Below, one piece after another: positions 55,766-63,789 of a stretch of DNA of 64,000 nt. The position numbers were made by a program, and so were the translations under genes. How positions within the stretch are numbered: the stretch's first letter is position 1; each line of letters begins with the position of its first letter. The notes under the pieces are model-generated. The model was not told the DNA's origin. It was given only the letters and a program-made list of their open reading frames with translations, and ran no database searches. Origin of the DNA: a virus; IMG/VR virus record IMGVR_UViG_3300043399_000877, positions 310,001 to 374,000 of that record; one strand, 5' to 3'.

Positions 55766-56298
55766 ATTGCTTCTTCTTGTCCGGTTCTGAAAGCATCTTC
55801 GGTTCTGGCGTTGGTGACAATTCCAAACTCGTCAAGGTCAATTCTGGGATATCCGGCAACTCCCATCCAGGTACCTTGCCAGAAGCTACCCAGTGCAGTT
55901 TCATAGACACGCTTCTGATCCAGCAGCCTGGTTTGTGCAGTCTGGAAGTCCTGACGACCGGCAACAATAATGCGTTGCAGTTCGACATACACAGTGCTGT
56001 CAATCGTGGGATTCTGTTCCTGAATCCACTGGAACATGGCTTGCGACCCCTCGTTCCCGTATCGTGCATCCAGCGCCGCAGTAACAACCGCGGTCAGGTC
56101 GTCACGCTGCATCGCCGGAACCTGTGCCGCTTCTGCGATACGATTCGAATATTGTGCGAGCACGTTTTGGTTGTCTTCGTAGGTAGCTTGGATTTGCTGT
56201 TCAAGACGATTGGCGGTGTTATACGCACTGATGTAGCTGATAGCAACAGTGCCAACGATACCACCCAGAATCACAGCAGTAACAATAAGTGCCTTCAT
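55753..56298 (-). CDS. LemA-like membrane protein
   Basis: 181 aa. One N-terminal TM (VTAVILGGIVGTVAISYISA), then long helices with YNTANRLEQQIQATYEDNQN and RRIIVAGRQDFQTAQTRLLD-like packing: the LemA pattern of N-out helical bundle, with RVYETALGSFWQG near the end. In bacteria lemA is often next to a TPM-domain gene; here the next gene is TPM-like. Confidence 0.8.
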   Translation of the reverse strand: MKALIVTAVILGGIVGTVAISYISAYNTANRLEQQIQATYEDNQNVLAQYSNRIAEAAQVPAMQRDDLTAVVTAALDARYGNEGSQAMFQWIQEQNPTIDSTVYVELQRIIVAGRQDFQTAQTRLLDQKRVYETALGSFWQGTWMGVAGYPRIDLDEFGIVTNARTEDAFRTGQEEAIQLR

Positions 56299-56311
56299 TT
56301 TTTCCTCTCGG

Positions 56312-57421
56312 TTAAGCTACATCGTTGCGATGTAGGTAGTAGGTTACAAACGGACTGACAATCAACAGTAGAATACCAGCCACAATTATTGCCCAAGTGG
56401 GCGGAGTCATTTCATCAGCAAGATACTCAAACTCTTTCATGTCTTGTAGGGTATAGTGCCGTTCAACGCTGTCCTGTATAATAGCGTTGATTGCAGCATT
56501 GTCAAGGGTCCCCAACTCAAGAATACGATTCTTTATTTCAAGTTCAACACGGCTGGTTGCACTCCAACTACGAACGTCCACCCAAGCCACACGGTCAGCG
56601 GACATACCGATTGACACGACAACATCGTTGATATTGTGGCTTTCCCAGGCACGGGCTAGTTCAGTTGCAAAAGTCTCGTCGCTACCGGTAACCACAACAA
56701 TAACGTTCGCGCCAGTTTTTCTGATGTCTGCGTTAAGTTGTGCAAGTTGCTGGTTCCATTCCCGCTGAACGTCTTCTGAGATACTGTATTGATCAACAAT
56801 GAGACGATTTGCATAGTAGTAATCTTGGACCCACGGATAGGGAATTGGAACCACGCCAGTTGGGTCACCATCGTTAAACAGGCTCGCGCTGGCTCCACGA
56901 ATATAATTGGTATAGCTGCGGCTAACAGTTACCGGATCACCTAACCGCACTTGGCTGAAACGTTCCGGAGTATTCACACCTTGACGATCTACACGATCAA
57001 TTTCAAAGTTTTGCGGGACATCGCTAATCACAAAATATCTGCGTTCCCAGGGAAAAATATAGCGATATTCTGTATCGTAGATCGGTGTACATGTCCGTGT
57101 ACCGTTGCTACTTGTGCTGCAACTTTCACCACGTTTGACTGTCCGGGTAGTATATTCCGTGCAAAAGTCGTCACGGAAGTCTCGCCAACCCACCGGACAT
57201 GATTGCTGGATAGGACGCAAATCAGTAACCACACCGTTCACCAGTTGGGTGTCCGTGGTTATACTATACCCTGCTGTTTGAAACAGCACAAAAATCACTG
57301 CCAGCGTTCCCACTGCCTGGATGGCAAATTCCCGCCAGGTAATGGTGTAATTGAAGTAAACTTTTGCAATACCCATGGCAACCAGTGCCGGGATAAAATA
57401 CAGCAGGGCATAGTAGGTCAT
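56312..57421 (-). CDS. Membrane protein with TPM-like central domain
   Basis: 369 aa. TM helices at about 2-22, 30-48 and near the C-terminus (WAIIVAGILLLIVSPFVTYY). Residues about 235-330 (IRKTGANVIVVVTGSDETFA, WESHNINDVVVSIGMSADRV, ELEIKNRILELGTLDN) match the TPM fold order of beta strand, helix, strand. Cysteine-rich segment at about 75-115 (SCPVGWRDFRDDFC, CSTSSNGTRTC) suits a periplasmic, disulfide-bonded part. Pairs with the LemA-like gene 13 nt away. Confidence 0.7.
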   Translation of the reverse strand: MTYYALLYFIPALVAMGIAKVYFNYTITWREFAIQAVGTLAVIFVLFQTAGYSITTDTQLVNGVVTDLRPIQQSCPVGWRDFRDDFCTEYTTRTVKRGESCSTSSNGTRTCTPIYDTEYRYIFPWERRYFVISDVPQNFEIDRVDRQGVNTPERFSQVRLGDPVTVSRSYTNYIRGASASLFNDGDPTGVVPIPYPWVQDYYYANRLIVDQYSISEDVQREWNQQLAQLNADIRKTGANVIVVVTGSDETFATELARAWESHNINDVVVSIGMSADRVAWVDVRSWSATSRVELEIKNRILELGTLDNAAINAIIQDSVERHYTLQDMKEFEYLADEMTPPTWAIIVAGILLLIVSPFVTYYLHRNDVA

Positions 57422-57423
57422 CT

Positions 57424-57855
57424 TCAGATCCCGTAGAGTTCGGTTACAATTTCACCAGCGCGGCGCATGTCAACACGGGCACCATACTCGTCACGAATGA
57501 CCTTCATAGCGATGCCTTTGTTCTTGGGCTTTTCATCTCCGATGACAGTCCGCAGCAGATCGCGTACTTCAGCGTCGCTAGCCATTTGCGGCAGGAAACT
57601 TTCCAGGATCTGTCGCTCACGAGCAAGGTCCTCGGCAACCGCAGACCCGGCATCCACCAGCTTCTGGTTTTGGTCGATCGTAGCGATGATTTTCTGGATC
57701 GTCTTGATCGCCTCGTCTTCGGTAGTAGCACGATTACCGTCGTTTTTGCCCACCTTGTCGATCTCGCTGATTGCAAAGGTCAGCTTAACAGCCAGCGGAT
57801 CACGGTCTTTACGCATTTGCAGTGCAGCGCGGCGGATTTGATCAGTTACAGACAT
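57424..57855 (-). CDS. GatB/YqeY domain protein
   Basis: 143 aa from ATG 57855 with AGGAGTTTAGA upstream. MRKDRDPLAVKLTFAISEID, ATTEDEAIKTIQKIIATIDQ, ERQILESFLPQMAS, NKGIAMKVIRDEYGARVDMR and a final AGEIVTELYGI form the YqeY helical fold. Related to the GatB tail of the tRNA amidotransferase and thought to contact tRNA; the phage role is unknown. Confidence 0.92.
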   Translation of the reverse strand: MSVTDQIRRAALQMRKDRDPLAVKLTFAISEIDKVGKNDGNRATTEDEAIKTIQKIIATIDQNQKLVDAGSAVAEDLARERQILESFLPQMASDAEVRDLLRTVIGDEKPKNKGIAMKVIRDEYGARVDMRRAGEIVTELYGI

Positions 57856-57885
57856 TCTAAACTCCTGTCCTGTGTTTGTTTGCAT

Positions 57886-57914
57886 ACTATACTAGGCCGC
57901 AGGCCCTGTGTCAA
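57886..57914 (-). promoter_or_regulatory. Sigma70-type promoter (TTGACA, 17 nt, TATAGT)
   Basis: Upstream of the YqeY, TPM-like and LemA-like genes, which appear to form one operon. Confidence 0.75.
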
Positions 57915-57927
57915 GCAACTGTTTCAG

Positions 57928-58245
57928 TTAAGTATAATCCCAGTTGTTGGGCTGATCGGGATCGTAAACTTCCCAGGTGCCCTTTTCGTAATCCCAGTGT
58001 CGGTGATCATACAACTTTATGTTAAGTTGATACTTTCCAATACCAATTTCCAAACTGGGGCCAGCATGGTCCTCGCCACGCCAGCTGAGATCCAGGTTTA
58101 GTTCAAAAAGGTCGTAGAAGCTGTCGCGAAAGAGCTGTATTTCAAAACTTTTGTTTTTGCTAACTTGCCAATGACGATAAAAGTAGTCACGGTGCGGCAA
58201 GTCTCGACCCCACGGATTTCGGATACGGAAACTGAATCTAATCAT
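57928..58245 (-). CDS. Conserved phage protein of unknown function
   Basis: 105 aa, W- and Y-rich beta protein (FSFRIRNPWGRDLPHRDYFY, LFELNLDLSWRGEDHAGPSL, IKLYDHRHWDYEKGTWEVYD). I recall similar proteins in many phages. Overlaps the next gene by 4 nt. Confidence 0.65.
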   Translation of the reverse strand: MIRFSFRIRNPWGRDLPHRDYFYRHWQVSKNKSFEIQLFRDSFYDLFELNLDLSWRGEDHAGPSLEIGIGKYQLNIKLYDHRHWDYEKGTWEVYDPDQPNNWDYT

Positions 58246-58439
58246 CGCATGTACACCGGATCATCGATACGCTTGGTGCTAAATCCGTTCTTAACTAGAA
58301 CATCCAGCACATCTTCGCGATTGCATACAGTGGAAAACACTGTAGTATGCACTCCCCATTTAGTTGAACGATCTGTAATTCTAGTGTCATCGATGTAGAT
58401 GGCACCTTTGTCTGTCACTTCAAGTAAAACTTTCTTCAT
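58242..58439 (-). CDS. Hypothetical protein
   Basis: 65 aa from ATG 58439 (ATGA overlap). KVLLEVTDKGAIYIDDTRIT, then VFSTVCNREDVLDVLVKNGF. Its ribosome site AGGTGG is made of the Arg-Trp codons near the end of the previous gene, as in the array at 41-44 kb. Confidence 0.55.
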   Translation of the reverse strand: MKKVLLEVTDKGAIYIDDTRITDRSTKWGVHTTVFSTVCNREDVLDVLVKNGFSTKRIDDPVYMR

Positions 58440-58645
58440 TCTTTTGTCCACCTAATTTTAGCCATAATCGATTCGTGCCACTCAAGATGTTCGTCGTACC
58501 AGGCAGCGCGGCCACCGCCGTCTTGATAATCTTCCACCATTGCTTCCAACTTTTTTGCGAGCATCTTACGCTTATACTCGGATAAGATTTCCGCTACATG
58601 GTCTGCCGCAAAGTCGTCAAGATTAGGGATAGTTAGAGTGTGCAT
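58436..58645 (-). CDS. Hypothetical protein
   Basis: 69 aa, helical, ending HESIMAKIRWTKE. The IRW codons ATTAGGTGG are the ribosome site of the next gene. Confidence 0.55.
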   Translation of the reverse strand: MHTLTIPNLDDFAADHVAEILSEYKRKMLAKKLEAMVEDYQDGGGRAAWYDEHLEWHESIMAKIRWTKE

Positions 58646-58648
58646 GGC

Positions 58649-58819
58649 TTATCCTAAATTAAAGATTTTATCAGCGATAACACACATCACAAGCACCAGC
58701 GCACTTGCAACAAGGATTCGCAATCCAATATCAAATCCAAAAAACAAGATTCCAATTGCTGTCCCTAAAAACACGCTGGCAAAACTACCGAGCCCCAGTA
58801 TTGCTATGATTAGCTGCAT
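58649..58819 (-). CDS. Two-TM small membrane protein
   Basis: 56 aa from ATG 58819 (TAATG overlap, GGGGCGG upstream). Two hydrophobic stretches, LIIAILGLGSFASVFLGTAI and LRILVASALVLVMCVIA. Function unknown. Confidence 0.6.
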   Translation of the reverse strand: MQLIIAILGLGSFASVFLGTAIGILFFGFDIGLRILVASALVLVMCVIADKIFNLG

Positions 58820-59265
58820 TAGAAGTCCGCCCCGCTCTGGTTGCAATCAAATACCCAAATTCCGGCATCACGCCACATACGAACAACACGCGGGCGATCG
58901 TCAAAAACCATGTCCGGCTTTTGTCCATAGTCAGCGATGATTTGCTCTAGCATTTCACCTTTGACAATGTCGTCGGCGCGATAGTCACCGTCCGCCCGCA
59001 TGTAAATTTTCAAGTAGCCACGAAGGCGGTTGTTGGCCAGCCAGGTTTCAGTAGCTACACGGCTGGCTTCATTCCTGCCAGTGGCCAAAATAACAGCATG
59101 ACCAGCATCAGTCATTTGACGGAACACTTCCGCAGTAGACTGGATTAAGGTATCATGCGGAATACCAGCGTCAAAAGCCGCCCAATTTTTGGGCTTTGTG
59201 CGAACATAATGCAGCCGGTGCCGACAGTCTGCGAGAGTTCCGTCGATGTCAAAACAAATTAGCAT
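58819..59265 (-). CDS. HAD phosphatase, polynucleotide kinase 3'-phosphatase type
   Basis: 148 aa. ICFDIDGTLADCRHRLHYV (nucleophile D), KPKNWAAFDAGIPHD, AVILATGRNEASRVATETWL and MVFDDRPRVVRMWRDAGI are like the C-terminal phosphatase domain of T4 Pnk, but no kinase domain is attached. Likely removes 3' or cyclic phosphates from RNA ends before ligation; the RNA ligase lies at 61972. Confidence 0.88.
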   Translation of the reverse strand: MLICFDIDGTLADCRHRLHYVRTKPKNWAAFDAGIPHDTLIQSTAEVFRQMTDAGHAVILATGRNEASRVATETWLANNRLRGYLKIYMRADGDYRADDIVKGEMLEQIIADYGQKPDMVFDDRPRVVRMWRDAGIWVFDCNQSGADF

Positions 59266-59354
59266 TATTTTTTTCGCCTCTTTCCAATCTTAACGGCGCT
59301 CCTGGCCATCGCTTTAACTTTTGCTGGCCCTCTGGGCTTACGTGGCTTGCGCAT
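59265..59354 (-). CDS. 29-residue basic peptide
   Basis: MRKPRKPRGPAKVKAMARSA then VKIGKRRKK; 13 of 29 residues are K or R. TAGGAGAATGTAG precedes the ATG and its TAA overlaps the next ATG (TAATG). Probably binds nucleic acid. Confidence 0.65.
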   Translation of the reverse strand: MRKPRKPRGPAKVKAMARSAVKIGKRRKK

Positions 59355-59377
59355 CTACATTCTCCTATGCTATGCGC

Positions 59378-59406
59378 TATCTAGCATACACTCATAGGGC
59401 AGTCAA
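59378..59406 (-). promoter_or_regulatory. Sigma70-type promoter (TTGACT, 17 nt, TAGATA)
   Basis: Upstream of the 29-residue peptide and the phosphatase. ATGC before the -10 box. Confidence 0.65.
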
Positions 59407-59418
59407 CGCCAAGTTTGA

Positions 59419-59619
59419 TTACTTGGCGCGTTTCTTGATGCTCAGGTAAAACTCAATGGTTTTACAATCTTCTTCATCCAACTTAACTTTTGGCAACAAC
59501 AACAATTTGTCTGAAAGTCTGGCAAGTTTGTTGCTTTCTGCATCGTTAGGCCAGGTACGGGCCACTGCGCTTATGTTCCTGCTGATTTTTGCTATTTCGG
59601 CTATGTTTATGTTTCTCAT
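59419..59619 (-). CDS. Hypothetical helical protein
   Basis: 66 aa. NINIAEIAKISRNISAVART, WPNDAESNKLARLSDKLLLL. No family recognised. Confidence 0.55.
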   Translation of the reverse strand: MRNINIAEIAKISRNISAVARTWPNDAESNKLARLSDKLLLLPKVKLDEEDCKTIEFYLSIKKRAK

Positions 59620-59625
59620 TTTTTC

Positions 59626-60009
59626 CTATTTGTGCAAATCGTACTGGCGCATGTATTCCAGTTCGGCGTCCTCCCAGACAAAAGCCCACATGCAAGTTAC
59701 TTCATTCGAAGTAAAAATTTTCCCATACCAGTTGCGCCACGGATACGTGGGATCAACAGTAAGATCACTGTGTTTGATTTGAGTGCGAATGTCGTGCATT
59801 TGATTCAGTGTAGTGCTGAGAACCAGCGTAACACCAAAATTCCGATCTTCGCACCAATTCACGTATGCAGCGCGGAATTCATCTTGATTCATGAAATTTT
59901 TTGCATAAGCATCAAAGTCAGCCTGTGCATGTGCAGCCTGAGCCATGCCCTTGCCGGGATTCATGTCCTGCAGGTCTTCCCTCATGATAATATACAGTCT
60001 CGGTTCCAT
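59626..60009 (-). CDS. PTH2-like protein, second copy
   Basis: 127 aa. PRLYIIMREDLQDMNPGKGM then AQAAHAQADFDAY is the PTH2 opening (KxxxGKxAxQxxHA); GVTLVLSTTLNQMHDIRTQI and HSDLTVDPTYPW follow. Diverged from 45022 and with a W-rich C-terminus (ACMWAFVWEDAELEYM-like). Related but perhaps changed in function. Confidence 0.82.
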   Translation of the reverse strand: MEPRLYIIMREDLQDMNPGKGMAQAAHAQADFDAYAKNFMNQDEFRAAYVNWCEDRNFGVTLVLSTTLNQMHDIRTQIKHSDLTVDPTYPWRNWYGKIFTSNEVTCMWAFVWEDAELEYMRQYDLHK

Positions 60010-60019
60010 GCCGTTCCTT

Positions 60020-60355
60020 TCAGCTATAGTGTGTAAGCGTCATTAGACGAAAACGGTCTTCCAACAGGTGAGTAAAGTCCGGAAACCACCGCGCAAAATC
60101 CATGCGATATTCGCGTTCAATTTCCGGAAGTTCTTCAGGAAGAATTTCTTTACGGCAGTCACCATCACCGTCGTCCCAACGGAAATTTGGGCTACTGAAA
60201 AGGATCCTACCTAGGATAATGTATTTGCCACCCATACCGTCGATAATCATATCTGCGGTACAGTCGTTGTAGATGTCATCATAGTGATCCATCAATTCTT
60301 CGTTCATTGGAATTTGGACACCGTAAACGGTATACACATGAACGTCAATTCCCAT
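60020..60355 (-). CDS. Hypothetical protein
   Basis: 111 aa, acidic. GIDVHVYTVYGVQIPMNEEL start, YIILGRILFSSPNFRWDDGD. TAATG-type junction with 60355. Unknown. Confidence 0.6.
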   Translation of the reverse strand: MGIDVHVYTVYGVQIPMNEELMDHYDDIYNDCTADMIIDGMGGKYIILGRILFSSPNFRWDDGDGDCRKEILPEELPEIEREYRMDFARWFPDFTHLLEDRFRLMTLTHYS

Positions 60356-60699
60356 CAGCTTTTCTCCACACAGGTTATGAATCCCAAACGAGATTCCGGT
60401 TGTCTTAATCCAGCACGTATCAGCATCTCACCCTGATCGTTGTATCGGACCAGCCAATACGGATATTGGGTGTTGTGCAATTTAAACGCAGTCAAACGAC
60501 CCAGCATGTTTGCCGGATACTCGTAGTGTGCATATTGATCTGCAAGGTATTGTTTGCCCTTGAGAGCAAAATATGTGCTACGGCGTTCGAAATAGTCTCG
60601 GTTGAGCGGAGTAAAACTTATGCGCTCGTAACTTTGGATAAACTTTTTTGACAGTTTATCCATGTCTAATTCTCTGATGATTATTCTACGTTTGGCCAT
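60355..60699 (-). CDS. Hypothetical basic protein
   Basis: 114 aa. RRIIIRELDMDKLSKKFIQS, FTPLNRDYFERRSTYFALKG. One base from the metallophosphatase gene. Unknown. Confidence 0.55.
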   Translation of the reverse strand: MAKRRIIIRELDMDKLSKKFIQSYERISFTPLNRDYFERRSTYFALKGKQYLADQYAHYEYPANMLGRLTAFKLHNTQYPYWLVRYNDQGEMLIRAGLRQPESRLGFITCVEKS

Positions 60700-61332
60700 T
60701 TAAATCTCCACATCAATGTAGTCAAGCTCAGCCAAGCACTGAAATACTGTTCCTTCAATCTTCTCACGGCTCGTGTAGTGCCAGTGACCGAAGTACCACT
60801 GCTCAGGCTGATGCTGCTCAAACATATATTGCAGCATTTCTCCCGTGCGTGTCAAGTACAATTTTGGCTGGCCGCCCCAAACACGTTTGCCGGTACGGAT
60901 GAACATGCGATAGGCAGTGAGTGTTGGGCAGTCATGAGTGATCATAACTCTCGGACGGACCGTTAGGTATGTATCAAGTACACGCTCAAATTCAGAAGAA
61001 CTAAGTTGCTCAGTCTGCCACCAGTCGTATCCGGGAGTACGATAATCAGCATCGATACTCCAGGCACCGCCCACAAACATCACATCATTCTCTACTGTAC
61101 CGTCTGCTATCCAAGAAAGCATTTTAGGACACTGATTGGGATTATCGTGATTACCACGAATAAATCTGTGGCCAGTTCCACCAATAGTGTCGTTTACACG
61201 ATCGTGCCAATAATCACCTTGTCCCATACCGACGCCGAAATCGCCCAGCTGAATACTACGATCGCAGTCGGCGATTACAGTTTGATAGTCGTTCCAGAGA
61301 CCGTGGACGTCTCCGATTATTCTTGTTAACAT
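60700..61332 (-). CDS. Calcineurin-type metallophosphatase
   Basis: 210 aa. IIGDVHG (motif I), IQLGDFGVG (II), FIRGNHDNP (III), MITHDCPTL (IV) and YFGHWHYTS (V) give a complete two-metal site. Substrate may be a nucleotide, RNA end or protein. Other phages encode the same kind. Confidence 0.93.
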   Translation of the reverse strand: MLTRIIGDVHGLWNDYQTVIADCDRSIQLGDFGVGMGQGDYWHDRVNDTIGGTGHRFIRGNHDNPNQCPKMLSWIADGTVENDVMFVGGAWSIDADYRTPGYDWWQTEQLSSSEFERVLDTYLTVRPRVMITHDCPTLTAYRMFIRTGKRVWGGQPKLYLTRTGEMLQYMFEQHQPEQWYFGHWHYTSREKIEGTVFQCLAELDYIDVEI

Positions 61333-61340
61333 TGTTTTCC

Positions 61341-61727
61341 TTACTGTAGAGCTCTTAACAGGTACTCTACCGCTGTTATTACATTGCCCTGCGTTAAAGG
61401 CAGTGCAGTTCTACCTTTACACTTAGGGCATTCTGCGGGTTTGTCAAGTTTAATGTGATAAAAATTAACTTCTTTTTCACCAGTGAATGTGCTGACGTAT
61501 TCTTTTCGTTCCAGTGTACATTCAATTTTATCGCACCATCCACAACTGGGGCAAAAATGCGTGGTTCTTCTTGTAACAAAACTGGTTTTTACGTCGTTGC
61601 CCATCTTCGTTTCCAAAACAGATTTTTGAGTATCACTCTCAGTGGGGGGTTCTCCAGACACTGTTTTTTCACCAAAAGTGGAGAGTACGGAGGAGAGTAA
61701 TTTTCCAAAAGATCCTGCATTTTTCAT
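61341..61727 (-). CDS. Zinc-ribbon protein
   Basis: 128 aa. FCPSCGWCDKIECTLER and ECPKCKGR give two CxxC-type pairs around a beta part. First 55 residues are low-complexity Ser/Thr. Nucleic-acid binding is possible. Confidence 0.6.
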   Translation of the reverse strand: MKNAGSFGKLLSSVLSTFGEKTVSGEPPTESDTQKSVLETKMGNDVKTSFVTRRTTHFCPSCGWCDKIECTLERKEYVSTFTGEKEVNFYHIKLDKPAECPKCKGRTALPLTQGNVITAVEYLLRALQ

Positions 61728-61729
61728 TG

Positions 61730-61972
61730 TTATGTGTTTGTTTGTTCTTTAAGTTTGCGGCAACATACCACTGGCATACCAACCACTTCAAGTTTTTCGT
61801 GATCGTATATATAGCCCGGTTTGTCGAGAATAACTAGGGCAATTGTTTTTGCGTAATCACCCCAGCCGCCGATCCGGCCTTGCATCCCATCCATACTGCT
61901 GGCAGTATGACAAAATTCAATGCGATCTCCGACTTTTGCCAGTTCCCCACGATCTCTGTCATATTTAAACAT
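61730..61972 (-). CDS. Small SH3/KOW-like protein
   Basis: 80 aa. VGDRIEFCHTASSMDGMQGR and IGGWGDYAKTIALVILDKPG form a small barrel pattern. Starts by overlap with the RNA ligase stop. Confidence 0.5.
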   Translation of the reverse strand: MFKYDRDRGELAKVGDRIEFCHTASSMDGMQGRIGGWGDYAKTIALVILDKPGYIYDHEKLEVVGMPVVCCRKLKEQTNT

Positions 61973-63117
61973 TAGTTGCCTCCTTTGAGCAAAAACTCGT
62001 TGCTGATAGTTTTGAAGCTGAAGCTCGGGTCTTCGTTACACTTCCAGACAAGACCTTCGCGGACCTTGTGGTTGATGCTCGGACCTTCTGCAAGAACAAG
62101 ACCTTCTTCGACACTGACGGGTGCTTTCCAGTTAGTACCATGCAGCGGAACATGTTCAAGACCGATCATGTGGCAGACGCTGCGGCGTTCACCTGGAGCG
62201 AGGTATGTGTGCTTTGCAATATCAAAGATGTCGAACACAAAGAATCGATGTTCTTTGAAGCCTTCACGGTTACCTTGAATGCCCGGCCCCATGATTTCGC
62301 CCTGAAAAGCAAGACCATCCGGAATCCTATCGCCGATCTTCAGGGCCATAGCTACAAAGGTGTTGTCTTTGTTCTCTTCGTTGATCTTCAGTTCAAGGTT
62401 CCGGCTGCAAACACGAAGTTCGCCTTCCCAACGGAAGATCGTGCAGCTTGAGCCATCGAGCTTCATGGTGACTTCGTAAGTCGGCTCTTTGAAGTCTTCT
62501 GGCACGACGACCGGATGCTCTTCAAGAGTCTGAGTCTCGGCGTTCCAGACCTTCTCCGTAGCGAACCGCTTGGCCCGCTTTTGGATGTCGCCAAAGCAGT
62601 TCTGAATCCGCTCCTGATCGGTCTTGGGAATCAGCGAAGTCGGGAACGTGCCAGCAGCTTGACCTTGAAGCTGAGCAGGAATAGGTGCTTCCCACTTCTG
62701 GATGCCAAGAATTTCAGTAAGATCGGTATCTACTTCAAACAGTCTAACTGGTTCAAGATCACCAAACTGAACATAACCTCCGGGAAGGTATTGAATAAAC
62801 TGTTGTGGAAGTTCACGAACAGTTTCGTCAATCTTGAGTAGAAGCCCCTGCGAAACTTGTCCACGAAGCTTAATAGTCCGCAGACGTTCACCCTTGACAC
62901 CGTTGTATTCACGAGGTTCTTGACCTTTCGAGAGGAATGGAGCAAGTTCATGAGGAACCCATGAGTCAATTTCTAGGTAGAGAGCAAGATCACCAACCTT
63001 GAACTCATCTTTCTTGACGACGACTTTCCAGCCGTCAACAGTGGCAACCACGATGGCGTCGGCGCCTTCAATAGGTTGAATGTCGGCGATACGCCGAATA
63101 GTGGCAAGTTTACGCAT
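61972..63117 (-). CDS. RNA ligase, DraRnl (Rnl5)-like
   Basis: 381 aa from ATG 63117 with GGAAGGAACAAAT upstream. The N-terminal 100 residues (KLATIRRIADIQPIEGADAI, VVVKKDEFKVGDLALYLEID) are the OB-type domain of this group; the nucleotidyltransferase has MKLDGSS with catalytic Lys219, CSRNLEL, FQGEIMGPGIQGN and FFVFDIFD. Seals RNA nicks and could repair tRNA cut by host anticodon nucleases, together with the phosphatase at 58819. Confidence 0.92.
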   Translation of the reverse strand: MRKLATIRRIADIQPIEGADAIVVATVDGWKVVVKKDEFKVGDLALYLEIDSWVPHELAPFLSKGQEPREYNGVKGERLRTIKLRGQVSQGLLLKIDETVRELPQQFIQYLPGGYVQFGDLEPVRLFEVDTDLTEILGIQKWEAPIPAQLQGQAAGTFPTSLIPKTDQERIQNCFGDIQKRAKRFATEKVWNAETQTLEEHPVVVPEDFKEPTYEVTMKLDGSSCTIFRWEGELRVCSRNLELKINEENKDNTFVAMALKIGDRIPDGLAFQGEIMGPGIQGNREGFKEHRFFVFDIFDIAKHTYLAPGERRSVCHMIGLEHVPLHGTNWKAPVSVEEGLVLAEGPSINHKVREGLVWKCNEDPSFSFKTISNEFLLKGGN

Positions 63118-63475
63118 ATTTGTTCCTTCCGATTCCGGCAATGTCGTTAAGCATTTTTTCCTGTTCAGCCCACTTGAGTTGTTGATCTACACGAATCTTC
63201 AAATAGTCACGAATCAGTTCTCTGTTATTCCAAATCCACTGTTCATAGCGAGCCAGCTTCTTGCAGCACTCTTCGCATTCTTCTACGAAAGTATGTCCTT
63301 CGACTTCAACATATCGAAACCAACGACTGCTTTCCCACTCTTCTTCATCGTAGTCTTCGGGTGGGTTCCAATCGATACCGCAGTCACAGTGTAACCATGC
63401 ACTGTACCCACCGCGGCCGGCATCCCACATCATATCGCTTGCAATCCCATCTCGGGGCATGGTATATTGTGTCAT
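63110..63475 (-). CDS. Hypothetical Cys-rich acidic protein
   Basis: 121 aa. LHCDCGIDWNPPEDYDEEEW and FVEECEECCKKLARYE: five Cys that could bind metal. Helical end. Overlaps the ligase start by 8 nt. Unknown. Confidence 0.6.
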   Translation of the reverse strand: MTQYTMPRDGIASDMMWDAGRGGYSAWLHCDCGIDWNPPEDYDEEEWESSRWFRYVEVEGHTFVEECEECCKKLARYEQWIWNNRELIRDYLKIRVDQQLKWAEQEKMLNDIAGIGRNKYA

Positions 63476-63495
63476 AGGCTTTCCTTGTTTAAGTT

Positions 63496-63524
63496 AACCT
63501 AGCAGATGCCGGCAGCGTTGTCAA
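63496..63524 (-). promoter_or_regulatory. Sigma70-type promoter (TTGACA, 17 nt, TAGGTT)
   Basis: Upstream of the group 63475 to about 58-61 kb, which includes the RNA ligase. TGC before the -10 box. Confidence 0.75.
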
Positions 63525-63543
63525 CAGTTAGATCGTTACTGCA

Positions 63544-63771
63544 TTAAGTTTGTGGCCGTGCGACCCATTTTCCCGAAAGGATCGCAAATGGGCCAATGTA
63601 CCAATGAGTAAAATGAACCAATTTGCTTTCGCTAAGTTCAGATACTTTTGAAAAGTATGGTTGAACTATTTCGTTATGCTTCCATGGAGTCAACGAGCGC
63701 CAATCATTTGATAGCAACAGTTTAATTATATGCTTTTTTGACTTGATTTCGTAGAGCTCGATGGCCATCAT
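63544..63771 (-). CDS. Hypothetical protein
   Basis: 75 aa. IELYEIKSKKHIIKLLLSND, then VHFTHWYIGPFAILSGKWVA. Unknown. Confidence 0.5.
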   Translation of the reverse strand: MMAIELYEIKSKKHIIKLLLSNDWRSLTPWKHNEIVQPYFSKVSELSESKLVHFTHWYIGPFAILSGKWVARPQT

Positions 63772-63789
63772 TCCCTCGTTTAGTTTAGT

